From Mesostigma viride (lineage: Eukaryota; Streptophyta; Mesostigmatophyceae; Mesostigmatales; Mesostigmataceae), in the NCBI GenBank assembly GCA_009746045.1, contig RPFO01001676.1:1-56331 (forward strand): a stretch of 56,331 bases of DNA, given 5' to 3'. The notes beneath the pieces were generated by a model. That model worked only from the letters and a program-made list of their open reading frames with translations, was not told the DNA's origin and made no database searches. Position numbers and translations under genes: made by a program. Each line of letters opens with the position of its first letter. Position 1 is the first letter of the stretch. Below are positions 21,820 to 31,700 of this stretch, piece after piece.

Positions 21820-22189
21820 GGTTGCTCTGTTTGATGTCGGTTCTGTGAAAGAGCTCCCTTTAGAGGGATTGACGCTTATACCTTTAGGGGAGCGAGCGCC
21901 CAAGCAGGATGCTTTAGTCCTTCCCGGGAGTGTATGTTCAGTTGGTTTTGTAGTTGATCCAGAGTATGCACCTGAGATAGCCATCGTGCACTGTAAATTG
22001 CCGTGGCAAATGGTAAAGGAAACGTGTAGTGCAGCCCAGCATGTATTATCCCGTGCTGCAGGTGCTCAGCTGAGAACCACAGACGTGTATGCTGATATGA
22101 ACCTGCAGCGCAAGGTGACACTGTGTGTTAAGCGAAGAGACATGACAACACGAGGTCGTTCACAAGGTAATCGCACTGCACCCATAGAT

Positions 22190-22530
22190 CCACAAGCAAC
22201 CACTGCACGCATGGCTGCGGAGCCACAAGCAACCACTGCACCTAATCGCTCACGTGGCAAGCGCACTGTTGGCACATTGGTAGAGCCACAAGCAACCACT
22301 GCACCAAGTCGCTCACGTGGCAAGCGCACTGTTGGCACATTGGTAGCTCTAGCCACAAGCAACCACTGCACCAAGTCGCTCACGTGGCAAGCGCACTGTT
22401 GGCACATTGGTAGAACCACAAGCAACCACTGCACCAAGCCGCTCGCGTGGCAAGCGCACTGCGGACACATTGGTAGAAACACACACAGCCGCTGCACCAA
22501 ACCGCTCGCGTGGCAAGAGCATTGCTGGCA
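22190..22530 (+). repeat. In-frame 63-bp repeat in transposase C-terminus
   Basis: Units encode EPQATTAPSRSRGKRTVGTLV and variants. Copy A has one unit more than copy C. A CTCT insertion at the junction of that extra unit throws the following units out of frame until the normal C-terminus resumes in another frame. Confidence 0.8.
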
Positions 22531-22859
22531 AGTCCATGGCAGCGGCTAGTGGCAGCGCATCAAGCCCTGATGACATTGCTAGTGATTTGTCGCTGAGCAG
22601 CGACGGTGAGGCATGCATTCCCACACAAAGGAGAAGTGAGAGGCAACGTGTGGTAGTAAATTATGCGGACTCTGACAGTGCTGCATACACTGATGAGGAG
22701 TGGGATTGATTATATTCCTAATATAATGTAATGATGGATTGATGTAACTTTTTGTGTGCTTGTCACACTTATATTTATTTATTTCCAATGAACATGTGTG
22801 TCAACTGCATCATTTCTGCATCCACATATAATGCATAAGTGTCCTGTCTTCATGCACTT

Positions 22860-23295
22860 GAGAGTTCTCAAGTGTCATGCTCAGTGTCCTGATTTTCCTG
22901 ATTTTTTGTGCCATGCTAAGTGTCCTGATTTTCCTGATTTTTTGTGCCATGCTAAGTGTCCTGATTTTCCTGATTTTTTTCTGATTCAGCGGGAAAATCT
23001 CAAGATCTTGAGATTTTTTGTGTTGTTTCGACATTTTTCTCAGGATCTCAGGATTTTCTCAGGATTCTCAGTGTTTCTCAGTGTTTCGCGAGACGCATCT
23101 CAGGCACTTCTCAGGATTCTCAGGAGGAAGTCCTGATATAATATCAGGAATCCTGAGAAAATCTCAGTTTTTCTCAGGATTTCTCAGGACATCTTGAGAA
23201 AAAAATCAGGATATCTCAGGAAATCCTGAGAAAATCTCAGGAATCCTGAGAAAAAAATCAGGAAATCTCAGGATTCCTGAGAAAAATCTCAGAAC
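22860..23295. repeat. CACTA-A right subterminal repeats
   Basis: Nearly three copies of a 36-bp unit (tgtcctgattttcctg...ccatgctaag) at 22884-22979 are followed by a dense array of TCTCAGGATT and ATCCTGAGAAA words. The short words are the same as those in the left array, as expected for transposase-complex binding sites at both ends. Confidence 0.8.
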
Positions 23296-23309
23296 CCGAC
23301 TTCCTAGTG
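23296..23309 (+). repeat. CACTA-A right terminal inverted repeat
   Basis: CCGACTTCCTAGTG, the exact reverse complement of 507-520, followed by the AT duplication. Confidence 0.93.
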
Positions 23310-23311
23310 AT

Positions 23312-23782
23312 GCGCGCACATTTTGCGGGCATCGCAGGGCAGGGCATAGACGCCTGCCCTGACGCAAAGATTGGGCAGAAACGGAAGCTAGAATTCCAGG
23401 AGTTGTGGGCAAGAAGGCCGGGCTGAAGGCGAAGAAGCAGCAGCACCTGAGCTTCATGGCAGTGGCGGAGAGCGGCCAGGGCCTTGCTTCGGGGTCGGCC
23501 ATTGCAGGTGATCCTCGCCAGCAGACAATCACGAGGTTTGTGAACCCCACAAACGAAGAGGAGTGCCAGCTCATGGTGGCCAACTTCTTTGTTGAGAACG
23601 CAATTTCCTTTCACGTCGCGGCTCAGAGCCGCTCTTTCAAGGCGATGATTTCCGGCCTGAGTCAGTACAAAGGGCTGATCACTGCTCCCAGTCGGTGGCT
23701 GCTGGCAGGCAAACTTCTTCAGAAGCAAAAGACAAGGCAATTAATTAGTTATTCATTCATGACCCATTTTGATATGGGATGA
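23312..23782 (+). pseudogene. hAT-like transposase, 3-prime of insertion, DUF659-like
   Basis: The first codons complete the BED finger begun at 322-506. The frame then hits TGA near 23423, and a second frame from about 23405 encodes FVNPTNEEECQLMVANFF and ENAISFHVAAQSRSF, followed by MISGLSQYKG. This matches the start of DUF659 in hAT-derived genes. The frame change lies next to attccag, so it is either an intron acceptor or decay. The catalytic and dimerisation regions are not found downstream, where copia-like sequence begins. Confidence 0.6.
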
Positions 23783-24189
23783 TCAGATTTGATAGCTCGT
23801 TGTCTCATTCATGCATGGTAATGGTTGTCAGTGTTCTGACTTGACTGCACCTTGCCATGAGTGGTAACCATATTGCATAACTATACCCTAAAGCCTCAAA
23901 CCCAAAAGGCCCATCCATTCATAACCATGCTCTAAAGGCCGAATTGCACACTGTCGTATTTTGCCGTATTCAAGCCGACGTATTCTGCCGGGGTCTACGT
24001 ATATACCCGTATTTTGGAGGCCGACGTATTTGACGTACCGACGTATTTCACAACCTAGCGCGCTGTGGCATGGGGTTCCACACTCGGGATACCTGCCGCA
24101 AGAACATATGCCCGAGCTCAAGGACCACGACGTCTTGTGCCACAAGTGCCACGGGCCGCCCCACGGCGACCCAAAGGACTGCAAGCGGC
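23783..24189. other. AT-rich spacer with cgtatt words
   Basis: No gene is recognised. Around 23955-24050 the words gccgtatt, gacgtatt and cgtattt recur at short spacing. The last 90 bases could encode a Cys/His-rich peptide (CHKCHGPPHGDPKDCKRPP) that resembles no family I can name. Confidence 0.35.
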
Positions 24190-24234
24190 CTCCTTACGGC
24201 AAGAAGTGTGAGTCTCCCTCTCATGCTGGCTTGA

Positions 24235-25551
24235 GTGTGCCTGCTTCACCTCTTTCATCTGCATGCCCCACTAGCTGTCAGAGCAGTGAGCAGTACTGGA
24301 AAGGTGTTACAGTTGGTCTCAGAGGACTATGTCTCTAAACCCACATTCACTTCTATTGTCCCCAAGGGATCCAGGGTGTCCACTTCAGATGACACTCACA
24401 TCAGTATTCAGGAGCTTGCTTTACAGTTGCACTTCCTTAATGGGCATGAAGTGAGTGCAGAGGTGGTGGCAGCAGCAATGGGGGGGCAGCACTCAGACGT
24501 GCATGCCAGGTCACTGGTCAGATCCCACTGCCAGCATTGCCAGTTCAATGCACCCAAACCCCCCAAGTGGCATGTAGCTACCCCACCTAAGTGCAAGGGC
24601 AGGGTGGTAGGAGACATTGTCTTTCATATAAAAGGACAATCTTACTTGGCACTTAAAGATGCATGGTCAAGGTACACAACCATTGAACCATTACCTGGGA
24701 TGGACAAGACGCAGTTGCTCAGGGCTCTCTTGATTGCTCAGGCCAGGTACTACCCTGTGGAGGCATTGCTATTGGATCAACAGTTTACGTGTCTTGCCAA
24801 TGAACCAGGGTGTGAGGCTATTGATCTGACAGGGCTAGAAGATCATGAGAGGCAAGGCATCATTGAAAGGGCTATCAGGTCCATCAAAACCCTTGTAGCC
24901 AAGGAAGATGGTAGTCTGTTGGCTGGCAGTGGGTCATATGCTGACAGAGCCCTGTGGTCCACCAGGTTGTGCCAAGTTCTCAACAGGAGGCCACTCATGA
25001 AAACCCCACAAGGGGTGGTCATTACACCAGATGGATTGCATGCAGGCATATATCCACCTGAGGTATTAGCCCGATACAACGTACAGCGAGCACATACAGC
25101 TAGCAGGTTAGCTGTCGATCAAGGATGCAAAACATCCACGTCCCACCTTCAGAGAAGGGGATCAGGTCCTATTCTACAAGGAGTCGGGACTATGCAAGGT
25201 GGGTACCTGGCATGGGCCAGCCACCATCCTATAACGTTTAACACCACTGGCAGGACAGTGCAGGTTAAACATAATGACACGGGTAAGGTACACAGGTGTT
25301 CACCTCACAGGATGAAATTGTATTTTCCAACTGTGTCAGACGTGGCAGAGGAGGAAGAGCTGTTGGCCGACAGCCCTGTACAGTTGCCTGGCATCCCAGC
25401 GTTGCCCAGTGAGTGGTTGTTTGGAACACCCACTGGTGAGTGTGAGAGCCACACCCACTGTGACACCCAGGTCACCCTTGATGATTGTAGGCAGTCACTG
25501 CAGGCTTGGCCCCCTGCAGCAGACTCAGGGTCAATTTGGCAAAACAGGTGA
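24235..25551 (+). pseudogene. Copia-like integrase, long open frame
   Basis: The zinc-binding block is HFLNGH ... HCQHC (about 24430-24545). The core shows GDIVFHIKG and LALKDAWSRYTTI, then LLLDQQFTCLANEPG, then ERQGIIERAIRSIKTLV, fitting D, D and E. The C-terminus (TGKVHRCSPHRMKLYFP) resembles copia integrase tails. The frame is open for over 430 codons, much better kept than the RT that follows. The true start of the polyprotein is upstream and not visible, because the first residues read from a non-homologous frame. Confidence 0.8.
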
Positions 25552-25699
25552 TCAGCAACTTATCACTTCTTCACTTGTGGAACTAGCTCAGCCACTAGCT
25601 GCACCTTCCAAACGCAGTCTAGCAGAAGCTGTCCGCATTTTACAATCAGCACATAGAGCTAAAGCTCAAACTGCTGCAGGATCAGCTAAGGTGGGTAAG

Positions 25700-26020
25700 G
25701 TTGGGCAGAATGACAATAGCCCATTCTTGGTTGCAGTGGACGTACACACAAGCCCAGGTCAGCATTATTAGTGCACTGGCTGTGCCCCATTTGCCTTTGG
25801 AACCTTCACCCTGGCACCATGTGGCTGATTTCTCAGGGCAGTCATCACTCAAGGTACAAGGTCAGGTAATGTTGACTATACTTGGTATCCCAACCCCTTT
25901 CCAGGTATTGGAAGGTTATAAAGGTAATGCCTTGTTGGGTGATCCCTTTCTTTCTTACCCTGGTGTCATTATCTCCAGTGATAAACTGGCCATCCAGGAC
26001 CTGGGTGGTGTTGCTCTGAA
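25700..26020 (+). pseudogene. Retropepsin-like segment between integrase and RT
   Basis: A degenerate active site (VAVDVHTSPGQ, changing frame near 25765) is followed by a pattern typical of retroviral-type proteases: ISALAVPHL, then VQGQVMLTILG and GNALLGDPFLSYPGVIIS. The usual D-T/S-G has been lost or was never present. In copia elements the protease stands before integrase. Here it appears after integrase, and no protease-like motif lies upstream. Confidence in the family is moderate because only the C-terminal half matches well. Confidence 0.5.
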
Positions 26021-26253
26021 TCATTTCAAAATTCCTCTTCAAAAACTTCTTCAAACCAACATCGCTTCTGTAAAATTTGCTGCCCCCAAGTATGCTCCAG
26101 GGCAAGAACCTTGTGTGGCAGACTTGGTTCATAATCAAAAACTTCATCCATCCTCCTTTGGATTGGGCAAGCATGATGTGGCAAAAATGTCTCCTCTTTC
26201 TTATGAACAGATAGCGCAAGACTGTCGCACCCACATAGGTTTCCTAAAAAAGG

Positions 26254-27505
26254 GTGGAGGCCTTCAACAAGACCAGGGAAGAATGGGTAGTGCCAGATCC
26301 ACTTAGTTCTTCTCACACTCCACCTGTCACACCTATTGACAAAAAGCCTGCAGGGTGTAAGCACTTGCGCCTGAAGTTTGTGTGTAAACATAAGCCAGCA
26401 GCAGATGGGTCAGTCATTTTTCATGCCAGACCTTGAGTGACAGAGTTCAAGGGGACCACTGATCTGACAGAAGCAGAGCTGTACACGCCAGGCATTCAGC
26501 AAACATCTCTAAGAATATTGCTGTCTGTCTAAAATAGCACAACAAGTGTGGCATGGTCAGGTGTATGTAGTCTCCACTCCCAGAGTCTGGGCAAAACACA
26601 TCCCTCAGCAGTACCTGAAGGCTAACATAGGTGTTGAAGGGCTGCAATCATCCCCTCGCATTTTCAGGATGTCAGCTCAGGCAGTGTTTGAAAAGCTAGG
26701 GGCTAAATATGATGACATAGACCCTTGCTTCTTTGTAATCACTCACCCTCATGGCATACTCACGTTTGTGTGTCATGGGGATGATCAGCTGATTGCTGGG
26801 CCAAGGCGTGCTGTAGATGACTTCATTCAGCAAGTGTCCAAACACTTTGAGATTGGCAAGCAAGTAGAGCTGGGCACCACTGCCATAAAATTTTGTGGCA
26901 CAATGTTACAACTCCAGCAGCATGAAAGCCAGTGGGTGTGTGCATTATGTCAATTATACTCTCCCACTGATTACATGCACAGCTGCTTGGAGGTTTTGCA
27001 AACAAAAATCAAACCTGGTGCCTGTCCCACCTTTAGAGGCAAGCTAGGGTGGTTGTGCTCAACATGTGCACCTCACCTGGCTGTGGTTAGCAGAGTTGAT
27101 GATGATGTCTTGATGCAAGTAGATCACAAAGCCATCACCAACACTCTCCAGAAAGGCCCTCCCCTTATCTTGCATTCCTTGGATCTCCATAAAACAATTC
27201 ACATCCAAGCTATGATGGATAGTTCCATGGAGTCCAGGCAGATCACTAAGTTGCAGGCAAGGGAGTCAGGCTTGTATTTTGTGCAGAATGATGATGCACC
27301 CTTATCCCTCATTTCATGGTACAGCCGGTTGCATAGACGCAAGGCTGTCAGCAGCAATGCTGCTGAGTGCAGGGCAGTGGTGTCAGCAGTTCTCCATGCA
27401 AGATACCCGAATCATGTGCTGGTTTGGTTGCAGATGCAAGCAGGTAGCAGGGCTGGGGTGGTTGCACACTTGCTCACTGACAGTCAGTCAGTCCTCAGCT
27501 TCCTT
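26254..27505 (+). pseudogene. Copia-like reverse transcriptase and RNase H, 5-prime part
   Basis: RT starts with EAFNKTREEWVVPDP and GCKHLRLKFVCKHK, stops at 26436, and resumes in another frame at 26546 with GLQSSPRIFRM and the catalytic block FVCHGDDQLIAG (copia usually has YVDD). RNase H follows, with SLISWYSRLHRR, SSNAAECRAVV and LTDSQSVLSFL, and is cut at 27505 by CACTA-B. Several stops make it non-functional. Confidence 0.8.
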
Positions 27506-27518
27506 CACTAGGAAGGGG
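27506..27518 (+). repeat. CACTA-B left terminal inverted repeat
   Basis: CACTAGGAAGGGG. After a short gap the match to the right end continues as TGTGACATTTTGTGATATTTT. Confidence 0.92.
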
Positions 27519-28110
27519 GGTGTGACATTTTGTGATATTTTGTGACATATCACGTGACATTTTGTGATGTGGATGTGACAAAATGTGACATTTTGTGATT
27601 TTTTGTGATAAAACTGTGATATTCTGTGACATTTTGTGACAAATCATGTGATAAAACCAGCATATTCTGTGATTATCTTTGTGACAAAAACAAGGAAATT
27701 ATCACAAAATATCAATGTCACGACTTGACAAAACGCACTGACAAAATCCGTGACATTATCACTGATAATCCGTGACATTATCACGAAAAAAGGGTGACAA
27801 ATCCGACGGTGACATTATCACTGATATATCACGAAAAAAAGGGTGACAAATTCGTGACATTATCACTGATATGTCACGAAAAAAGGGCGACAAATCCGTG
27901 ACATTATCACTGATATATCACGAAAAAAAGGGTGACAAATCCGTGACATTATCACTGATATATCACGAAAAAAAGGGTGACAAATTCGTGACATTATCAC
28001 TGATAAATCTGGGCAGAAAACAGTGACATAAAACCACGGGCGATCATGACATATCACACAGATATATCGTGATATATCACACACATATATCAGAACACAT
28101 TCCAAAGCAA
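27519..28110. repeat. CACTA-B left subterminal repeats
   Basis: First come short words tgtgacattttgtga in both orientations. Then about five copies of a roughly 47-bp unit with gacattatcactgatatatcacgaaaaaaggg (27720-28010), and finally self-complementary gatatatc words. The likely role is binding of the transposase or companion protein. Confidence 0.8.
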
Positions 28111-28171
28111 AACGGATGAAAAGCAGAACTCGCGATTTCTTTATTACAAATATAAAGATAAATGCAACAGA

Positions 28172-28450
28172 TCTTCATTCTTCATTCTTCATTCTTCATT
28201 CTTCATTCTTCATTCTTCATTCTTCATTCTTCATTCTTCATTCTTCATTCTTCATTCTTCATTCTTCATTCTTCATTCTTCATTCTTCATTCTTCATTCT
28301 TCATTCTTCATTCTTCATTCTTCATTCTTCATTCTTCATTCTTCATTCTTCATTCTTCATTCTGCATTCTTCATTCTTCATTCTTCATTCTTCATTCTTC
28401 ATTCTTCATTCTTCATTCTTCATTCTTCATTCTTCATTCTTCATTCTTCA
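28172..28450 (+). repeat. (TTCATTC)n microsatellite, about 40 units
   Basis: Almost pure 7-bp tandem repeat with a single variant unit (tgcattc near 28362). It lies between the subterminal array and the last exon of the companion gene. Long open frames (repeating FFILHSS) across it come only from the lack of stop codons in the repeat. Confidence 0.97.
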
Positions 28451-28707
28451 ACAGTGATTATCGATCAGTGACAATTTGCAAACGCCGGCTTGGCGCTTGG
28501 CGTTGCATGACAGAAATCTCAGAATGTTCCTGGAATGCATTAAAAAACGCACATGCGCAAGAAACATGAACGGGTGGTTGGTGTCAATTGTCTCATCTAC
28601 TGTAGCACTGCACCCTAGTAACCAATGCATGAACAAGAAAGCGCTCGATATAGATCAAGAAAACAAAAACAAACCTGCGCAGCCGTGGCGCCTACTAGAT
28701 GACGATG

Positions 28708-31700
28708 TTAAGTGGACGACGACTGGGAGGCCGGCACCTTGTCTCCCTGTGAGCAGAAAAAAAAGGCAAGTTTAAACACTCAAGATGTGTCATAGCCTTT
28801 CACAGCCTCGATCAATAGAAATGTTGCACATCAAAATCAACGTCTTGCCTAGAACACCCTTGAATGGGTTTCAAGAACAGCAAGGCGGCCTCCGGCCCCC
28901 GCCCACAAACTCACAATCCCAGTGTTGACAACCCCCTCTTGAGGGGGTTGTAAAATTGCAATCAGTCATAAAAAAAAAAAAAAAATCCCAGTTTCACACA
29001 CTTCCCGCTCATAAATAATCCCAGTTTCTGACAGCCCCCGCTCAGCCCACTCATGAACAACCCAGTTTAGACCTCCCCCACTCATACACTATCCCAGTTT
29101 CCCACAGCCCCCACTCAGCCCACTCTGACATAAACCACCCCAGTTTAGACACCCCCTCTTATGAATAACCCCAGTTTCCCACAGTCACCACTCAGCCCCA
29201 CTCATAAACCACCCAGTTTCCAACCCCCCCCTCATAATAATCCAAATGGTTTACAACCCCCTCAATCAGTCATCAAAAACAAAAAAAATCCCACTTTTCA
29301 CACACTGCCTACTCATAAATAATCCAGATTCTGACAGCCCCTGCTCAGCCCACTCATAAGCAGTCCAGTTAAATACAACCCCCCCACCCATACATTATCC
29401 CAGTTTCACACAGCCCCACTCAGCCCACTCTGACATAAACAACCCCAGTTTGACCCCCCCTCTCATAAATAACCCGGCCTTGGTTCCTACAGCCCCCATG
29501 CACTCAGCCCACTCATGCAGTTTACAACCTTCCCCCTCATATTAACCCCTGTTCTCCACAGCCCCCGGGGGCTATGAAAAACGAGTGCGCCACTCAGCCA
29601 CCTCAAATGCCACTGAGTTTACGGTCCCCCCCCCCTCATAAATAATCCCAAGTGTTTACAACCACCTCAATCAGTCGTTAAAAAAAAAAACAAAACAGTT
29701 TCACACACTGCCCACTCATAAATAATCCCAGTTTCTAACAGCCCCCGCCCAGCCCACTCATAAATAACCTGGTTGACAACCCCCCAACAGCCCCGCTCAG
29801 CCCACTAAAAAACAACCCAGCTTACAGCCCCTCCACTCATAAATAACCCCTATTTCCCACAGCCCCCACTCTGCCCACTCATGAACTACCCCTGTTTGCA
29901 ACCCCCCAAATCACACCACTCATAAACCATGTCCAGGTTTACAACCCCACCCACTCCTGAGACTTACTTCAGGGGTTGCATTGGAGACATCGGCCGCCTT
30001 CCTGGCTGCAATCATTGCCTCCTTCTTGGCAAGGAGCGCGGCCAGCGCCGCCTCTACCGAGGCCATGTCTTCATCTGCTCCTTGCGCAGGCAACATGGAT
30101 GATGGCACCGATGCTGTGGCGGTTGTTGAAGGGAGTACTGTCGGGGGCAGGATTGTCGGCGCTGCCGGCGGTGGTGGTGCTGCTGCAGGCAGCTTTGCGA
30201 GCTTCGTGCGCGGCTGCACTCTTGGATCGGCAGCGCTGCGTTTCTCTCGGCGTGAACCAGCCTTCGCTACGCCTTCCATTTGGACCGCCTCCTTCTCGGC
30301 CGCCTCCTCATCGGCTACCTTCCCCTTGGCCGCCTTTCCCTTGGCTGCCTCATCCTCGGCCGCCTCATCCTCGGCCGCCTCATCCTCGGCTGCCTCATCT
30401 TCAGCCGCCTTCCCCTTGGTGGTCGCCTTCCCCTTGGTAGTCGCCTTCCCCTTGGTGGTCGCCTTCCCGTTGGTTGCCGCCTTCTCCTTCCCCGCCTTGG
30501 CCTTTTCCGCCTCGGTCGCGGCGCGCAACTCCTTGCTCCGCCTGTCAAGGTCGGCCGGTGTGATACCCTGAACCAGCACCCATGAGTATACACTCGACCC
30601 CTCCTCCCCATAATGCAGCTCGCGGAAATCAAATCCGAGACCCTTGGATCGCACGCCGTTCCTCTCGACAAAGCAAGCCTCCCAGGGGTATTTCTCCTCC
30701 TTGTCTAGTACAACCACCTCGGCCAGCTCCCAGCCAAACTCAACCTGTCCATTCTTTGCCAAGGGGGTGTATTTGAACTTTTGGGCGATGACCGCACCCA
30801 CCGGAACGTCGTTTATGAGGTCCGCGGGCTTGGGCAAGATAACCGCGCCTGGTCTCACTTCATCCAGGAAGTAGCGGAGGCCACGCTCGAGCGGCGGAGG
30901 TGCAGAGCCCTTACGAGACTTGGCCTTTGCTGGCACCGCAGGTGGCTGCCTCGGGGCTGCCTGCTCGCGCGGGCCCACCGGCAGCTTAGGCGAATGGGGT
31001 TGCGCAGGGATGACCGGCACCGCAGGCGGCTGCACGAAGGCTGCCTTCTCGGACTGAGGCACCAGCTGTGGGGAAGGAGTTTGTGCAGCGGCCACCGGCA
31101 TGGTTGCAAGCGACGCCTTTAGAACAGTGCTTGCAGGCAACTTCGGCTCGAACACCGGCGGCTCGGCTACACGAATGGGCAGTGGAGGTGGCGCCACCTT
31201 GGGGCGTGCTTCCTTTTTGATTTCCTTCGTGCTGCCTTTCAGCTCAGCCAGCTGCGCCTCCAGCTCTTCAATCTTCTCTTGCACCGTCATCTTCTGGGGA
31301 TTTGGCACTGCGGGCTTCATGGGTGCAACCTGTCAAGGTGTATAATATGTGATATCACAAAACAACACAAAAAAAGACAATCAAGGAACAGTACCCAAAT
31401 CAGCGTTTGGCATCAAAACAAAGGCAGGTAGGCCAGCCACGATGACCCCAAGGGAGCCTGAATCCTCAACATTTATTATTCTTTGACATCCATGTACGTA
31501 GGCCAGCCATGATGACATTAATAGAGCCTGAATCCTCAACATATATTTTTCTTTGACATCCATGTACATAGGCCAGCCATGATTGCGAGAAGGGAACATG
31601 AATCCTCAACATTTATTATTCTATGACATCCATATACATAGGCCAGCCATGATGGCTGAATGAGGTGGGATGGAGGGATAATTAAGGGACAAACATGAGT

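Larger units (their letters stand above)
5208..22709 (+). pseudogene. Tnp2-type CACTA transposase (copy A), split by retrotransposon
   Basis: Six exons: 5208-5814, 6059-6781, 6942-7124, 7515-8035, 8179-8366 and 8704-9023, the last continuing at 21825-22709 after the gypsy insertion. The start ATG matches the MADLSLDDF start in CACTA-B. Exon 1 carries a zinc-ribbon-like CxC...CPKC segment. Exon 2 is the Tnp2 core, with AVDGVCPRSF and HDYPAFAK supplying conserved aspartates. Exon 4 resembles DUF4218 (LLPVVLRNRL...HAASHLAEQ). Exon 6 resembles DUF4216 (NSGVMVYGKEG). The C-terminus has 21-residue repeats (EPQATTAPSRSRGKR) and an acidic tail. Exons 1-5 are open. The gene is broken by the LTR element at 9024 and by an extra CTCT near 22345. 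Confidence 0.88.
507..23309 (+). mobile_element. CACTA DNA transposon A (En/Spm-like), interrupted
   Basis: The ends are CACTAGGAAGTCGG and its reverse complement, flanked by a 2-bp duplication AT (505-506 and 23310-23311). The total is 22.8 kb, or about 10.0 kb without the gypsy element at 9024-21819. The internal order is left subterminal repeats, a minus-strand companion gene, a central promoter region, a plus-strand Tnp2 transposase and right subterminal repeats. CACTA-C is a near-identical copy in the opposite orientation and shows the uninterrupted state. This copy is not autonomous: its transposase is split, and it also has a 4-nt insertion in the C-terminal repeats and a 1-nt deletion in the companion gene. 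Confidence 0.93.

Noticed and set aside
507-23309. 3-bp target duplication as in plant En/Spm
   Set aside because: Flanking triplets do not match at any of the three elements (GAT/ATG, CTT/TTG, TCA/CAC), while the adjacent 2 bp match in all three.
27720-28010. CRISPR-like array (regular repeats with short spacers)
   Set aside because: The units are contiguous tandem repeats without unique spacers, lie inside a eukaryotic transposon end, and match its other end.
28116-28569. Long plus-strand ORFs made of repeated FFILHSS
   Set aside because: They are translations of the (TTCATTC)n microsatellite, which has no stop codon in some frames.
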